This document shows positions 59,984-64,000 of a DNA stretch of 64,000 nt, one piece after another (within the stretch, counting starts at the first letter, position 1; every line of letters starts with the position of its first letter). Below the pieces are notes generated by a model that worked only from the letters and a program-made list of their open reading frames with translations, did no database searches and was not told the DNA's origin. The DNA lies in the NCBI GenBank assembly GCA_023653785.1, contig JAMKCH010084933.1, positions 62,001-126,000 on the forward strand, in the 5' to 3' direction. Source of the stretch: Ophioderma brevispina (lineage: Eukaryota > Echinodermata > Ophiuroidea > Amphilepidida > Ophiodermatidae). The position numbers and the translations under genes are program-made.

Positions 59984-60969
59984 TTTTGAGCCAGGTCCGG
60001 TTGCTATTGTTCATACTTTACATATTGGTACATGTGACAAACGCATCGATTTAGTGCTGAATGTCTATAAACTGTTTACTGTGTTAGGCTCGTTATATAA
60101 TTTGACGCACATTTCTGCAAGAAATTTACGAGTATGTTGTTTGCAGCACAATGCATGCTTACGATTCTTCCGGGGATACAAGCTGAAATCATCTTGTCAT
60201 TGACAGCTTATGTAAGCCTGTTATCGTAAATCCTTGCCTCTCTCCCGTTAACGGCAACGTACATGTCTTGACGCTGATCAGACCAAATATGCATCATTTG
60301 AATTTGAACGAATACTTAGTTAGGATTGAAATTATGTACATCTTAGTTTAGTTAAAGCAAAGGTAGCCACACTTAAGATTTGAAAAGGATTAAGTCCGAC
60401 TTACTAACAGATTTATGAATTCAATAGTTCTAATATAAAATCCAACTGTTTACGTTGTATGACATATTTCTATATTGCAGAACTACTGAACCGTGTTCAT
60501 TCAGCCATTCATATAGTCCAAAAATCCTAAAGGCAAAAGGAGTCAAAATTTTAACCCGTCAAATTCTGCATGGTTGTCAGTAGTATTATACAGGGTCCAA
60601 GATTTTATTTCAATGTGTCAACTTTGAGACTTTGGGTTGTTCCATGTCGTTCGGATCTTACCATCATTAAAATCTATCGTCCTGCTTGAAAATCATAAAA
60701 GAATTTACCAGCGATTTCTTCGAACCACTTACAAATTAACATTTAAAATAATTTGCCATCCAATTCCCTCCCAACTTGATAGAGCTAACATAAAATAAAA
60801 TTTCACCTTGACTACCTGTCATCAAAGAAGAGAGAAAGTAACAAATAAATACCGCAAATTACAAAGGATATCAGAAAACTGAAAACTGACGGCATTGTTA
60901 TGCAAATTACAAGAGAAAATGATAATTATAATAATTCGAATTGTGAACACAGAGAAAGACTTGACAGAA
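59984..60969. other. Unassigned region
   Basis: Perhaps the 3' UTR of the LINE relic that follows on the minus strand; no motif supports it. No gene. Confidence 0.35.
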
Positions 60970-61890
60970 TATCAGATACCAGACAAAATGATGCAAGTTA
61001 ACAGAGCGGTTTTGTACACACTCCTATTACGATTGTGAATCACCGGCTGCCAGTATATTTGAAACAAAACAGGAGAAATATGATTAACCTTCCTTGATAA
61101 AATGGCAATCCTTGCTGCAGCATTTTGGACACGTTGTAGTTTGTCAAGATCTTTGAAGGGCGACCTGTTAGAAACTCTTGCAGGTGTCCAGTCTCATGCA
61201 TGGAATAATTTCTCAGCACTCTCTGCATCCGGGTGTCTACGTAGCTTGCCAATTTTATGAATAGCGAAGAAGACACAGCGACAAAGGCTACTTACGTTGC
61301 TACTCATTATAAGCACCATATAGATATAACATATTCATTATAAGCATCTTCAAGATCACGAACATTTCTCATGGACAGCGTGTTTTACATAGCGAAATTT
61401 ATATAATATGAAGTACCTCAGCCTTGGTGTTATTTAGAAGTAGTTTGTTCTTAGTCAAATAATCTTCAATGTCGTGAATACAATCCTTTTGACAACATTG
61501 CTGAGATGTTTAAGGGTTTCACCCATGTCATTATAATAATAGTGTTGGTATCATCTGCATAGGGCATGAATGAGAAAGCTTTTGACGATGTCTTCTATTG
61601 TATCAACGTAACGTATGAGCATCTCAGCGACCCACGACCGATCCTTGTGGAAGGCCCAGTCCGGCGTCATTGGGTCTATATTTCGACCATCAATATAAAA
61701 GACCTGCTGCCTAATAAAGAAGTGATCGTTGTGCAAAAGAGTTCCAGTCAGTTCATAGCTGTCTGTATCATAGGCAGAAGATTTCATGATCCACATTGTC
61801 AAATGCTGCTGACAATCCATCAGCACTAACACCGGTCATCAAAGTGTAGGTTTTGTCTCTATCCCATCGGTAAAAGACAGAGACTTACGA
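60970..61890 (-). pseudogene. L2/CR1-type LINE reverse transcriptase relic
   Basis: Minus strand, read from 61890 down: GLSAAFDNVDHEIF (about 61820-61780, the first catalytic block, usual form DLSAAFDTVDH), GLGLPQGSVVG (about 61660-61630), PYADDTN (about 61567-61547, catalytic pair intact), CIHDIEDYLTKNKLLLNNTK (about 61480-61420), then IGKLRRHPDAESAEKLFHA and, after further frameshifts, KLQRVQNAAARIAILSRKVN (about 61145-61085) and HISPVLFQIYWQPV. The LQ.VQNAAAR followed by HI.PVL...W.PV order is typical of L2/CR1-group elements. At least four frameshifts and several stops; inactive. The upstream half is missing. Confidence 0.8.
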
Positions 61891-62493
61891 TTAGTTCATG
61901 CTGATGTTCGGCCGATCATAACGAAATGAACGGCAAACTTTGAAGGTAGAAGCAAAGACGTAATTCCCAAATCTATTGGATCGGAATTTATTTTTGTATT
62001 AGTCAACACCAGCTACCATAGCGTAAAGTTACAAAAACACCAACGATGAACAATAATAGTGAGATAGAACCTTGGCTTCCATACCAAAAATCCGTGCCAT
62101 TTTCTTCAAATGCCAACAAGGTGGAACTGCGTACATGATCAAATCAACAAACCATCTTCACCATAATAGAGGATTGACGAGTTGTCAAAAAACACGGACA
62201 TGAACTCATTCGTCTTCCACCATAACCTATATTCTCAAAACAAAGACTTCTTAGCTCAAAACAACATAGATTTCAAATGAAATCGATACAAAAACTGCTC
62301 AAAGATGGTCTTGAAAATGTGCCAGCAAACAACCGAAAGGAAAAATACAATCTAACACGTATTTTAAATTGAAGAATCGTACAGGGACAATGAACATATT
62401 TTGCATATAGACATCGATCAAATTCTAATAGTATTCCTCTTAACCATAATTTGCTGCAGTTGTTTGCAGCATTCGCAGGAAATGTTTGCAGAT
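61891..62493. other. Unassigned region
   Basis: No motif recognised; may hold worn upstream LINE sequence. Confidence 0.35.
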
Positions 62494-63283
62494 CATGTGC
62501 GTATCCAGGATCTTTCACCACGGGGTGCGTGATCCTGGATACGATGCCTGGGGCAGGGGCCGCTTAAAGCAATATTAGCACCTTTTTTTGAAGAGCGCCC
62601 CCAATTTTTCAAAAAAATTGAGATTTCTACACGGTTGCATTGATAACTGGCTAGTAAACTATACCTGTGAATGGTTAAGCTCGAAATGTCTGTGTGCCAC
62701 AAACGAAGGAATTTTGTAATTAGAATAATTATTATCGGGGATCCCGATAATAATTCAACGGCTGCTGGAAACGGCCTTCCAATGTGAAATAGCCGGGAAA
62801 TAGCGCCATGTACGTGTCTACGCTCATCCATTAGTTGTTTTATTGGTTCAGGCAAGTCAAGTTAGAGGTTATCTTCTCGAGGTGCCACTATTTCATCATG
62901 GACGGACATAAACGTAGCATTTCCAGCTCTGCCGTTAAGTCCAATCTGGGATCCCAAATAATTACAAAATCGCTTATTTTATTGATTAAAGTAAGCATTT
63001 CTTAGCATTCTCGTTCGCAGGTATAGTTTCCTAGACAATTACCAACGTAACTGTGCCAAAATATCAACTTTGAAAATTGGGGGCGGTCTTCAAAAATGTG
63101 CCATTATTGCTTTAAGGGTGCATGGGCAGAGGCCCTGGTGGGGTCCAGGAGGCGAAGCCCCGCGGAGAAATATGCGTTTTCAGGCAAATTTGACATTATT
63201 TTGATCCATTCTGGTGCAATCTGAAGCCTATATTACAGCTACGAAATTCCCTTCGCGCCCCTGGATACGCGCATGCAGATTAA
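62494..63283. mobile_element. Foldback MITE with GCGTATCCAGG termini
   Basis: Left text ttgcagatcatgtgcgtatc (cagg) is matched inverted by cctggatacgcgcatgcaga at the right. A second inverted block pairs 62545-62630 (gggccgcttaaagcaatatt, then gagcgcccccaattttt) with 63068-63145 (gaaaattgggggcggtcttc, then cattattgctttaaggg). A hairpin with 12-base perfect arms (attattatcggg) lies at 62729-62755 in the centre. No coding capacity; frames inside it are not genes. Confidence 0.7.
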
Positions 63284-64000
63284 CAAGCTACTGCAAACTT
63301 TTCAACATTTTTTTCTGGGATCATACAGGGACAGTTTGCATGTTTTCAGGACATATTTGATCGGAGGGGAGAGGAGAGCCTAATCAAAATCTTAACATAG
63401 AGCAGGGGAATTCCCCGATGAATTAAAAAAAAAAATATTTTAGGCACTTAGGTATTATTGCACTGGCACGGGACACTGAAAGCTTTTAATTGGCTCTCTT
63501 GCATCTTTTGGTTTTTGACACACAAACACACACACACACGGATAATTATTAACCGAGAATTTGCTTTGGTTAGAAACATGTTTTGCTACACATAACATAT
63601 TTCCTTTATATTATGTAATTTAATTTAGTTACTTATTTTTGTTGCCTTGTATAACATCGATAGATTATTCTTAAGATTTTTTTTTTCACGAATGGTTTGG
63701 ACCCGCCAAGTTTATAGCTCATCTATAACTGAAACTCATGATTTACATGTACAAATTTAGATTTGAATCTTATGTGCAGTGTACCAAAAATGTCCCATCA
63801 TCAACGAACGTGGCGCTTTGCTAGATTGAAAAAGGTTGGCATTTGGACACAGTTCTTAGCACCTCATATAATTTATAACATAGGGTTTATTTGTCAGCAT
63901 GTTCTGCGGAAAAGAAGGGTAAAATCATGATATTTTGACAGTGACCAACAATTCCAGGCTAGTCGCCAATCCACAGTTGTCTTAGTGAAGGTATTTGCCA
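63284..64000. other. Unassigned region with CA microsatellite
   Basis: A short CA array is at about 63521-63539. No gene recognised up to the window edge. Confidence 0.4.

Overview
The window is AT-rich eukaryotic, non-coding-looking DNA full of transposable-element remains. Longest open frames are short, many are simple-sequence artefacts, and everything recognisable as protein is retroelement or transposase wreckage. The mix (Tx1/L1-like, CR1/Jockey-like and L2/CR1-like LINEs, a Gypsy-like pol relic, a Tc1/mariner relic, tRNA-derived SINEs, many foldback MITEs, long microsatellites) fits a repeat-rich marine invertebrate or basal deuterostome genome. I cannot name the species from sequence alone. 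No host protein-coding gene, rRNA or CRISPR could be supported.

Layout: 1-1.3 kb is unassigned. From 1.32 to about 4.05 kb lies a decayed Tx1/L1-type LINE ORF2, split by a TTAA-bounded MITE (2805-3586); a second copy of that MITE sits at 4789-5518. A Gypsy-like protease relic is at about 8.76-9.24 kb (minus strand). An AAAT array (11.48-11.60 kb) abuts an unusual reverse transcriptase relic (11.60-12.70 kb). A tRNA-derived SINE is at 14.38-14.51 kb. CR1/Jockey-type LINE relics lie at 17.3-18.8 kb (+) and 31.57-33.64 kb (-), an L2/CR1-type relic at 60.97-61.89 kb (-), and a LINE tail at 40.68-41.12 kb (-). A Tc1 transposase relic is at 30.09-30.63 kb.

Tandem structure: an 83-bp minisatellite (21.78-22.19 kb), a divergent ~71-bp satellite (34.23-35.72 kb), a 1.43-kb direct duplication (37.19-40.03 kb) and a ~0.9-kb direct duplication joined by T21 (49.21-50.98 kb).

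The most distinctive content is two groups of non-autonomous elements. (1) A family of ~0.8-kb foldback elements has long inverted arms (up to ~330 bp), with copies at 14.59, 19.99, 51.77 and 58.83 kb and a one-arm fragment at 6.68 kb. The 58.83-kb copy is interrupted by a ~305-bp cassette with a 14-bp target duplication. The cassette carries a tRNA-Thr(TGT)-like sequence with intact A and B boxes and a T8 terminator, enclosed by ~60-bp inverted arms. (2) TTAA-bounded MITEs of at least four kinds occur, including two related copies placed end to end sharing one TTAA (54365-55031). These elements nest in one another, so insertion order can be read directly: the LINE at 1.3-4 kb is older than the MITE inside it, and the 58.8-kb foldback is older than its tRNA cassette.
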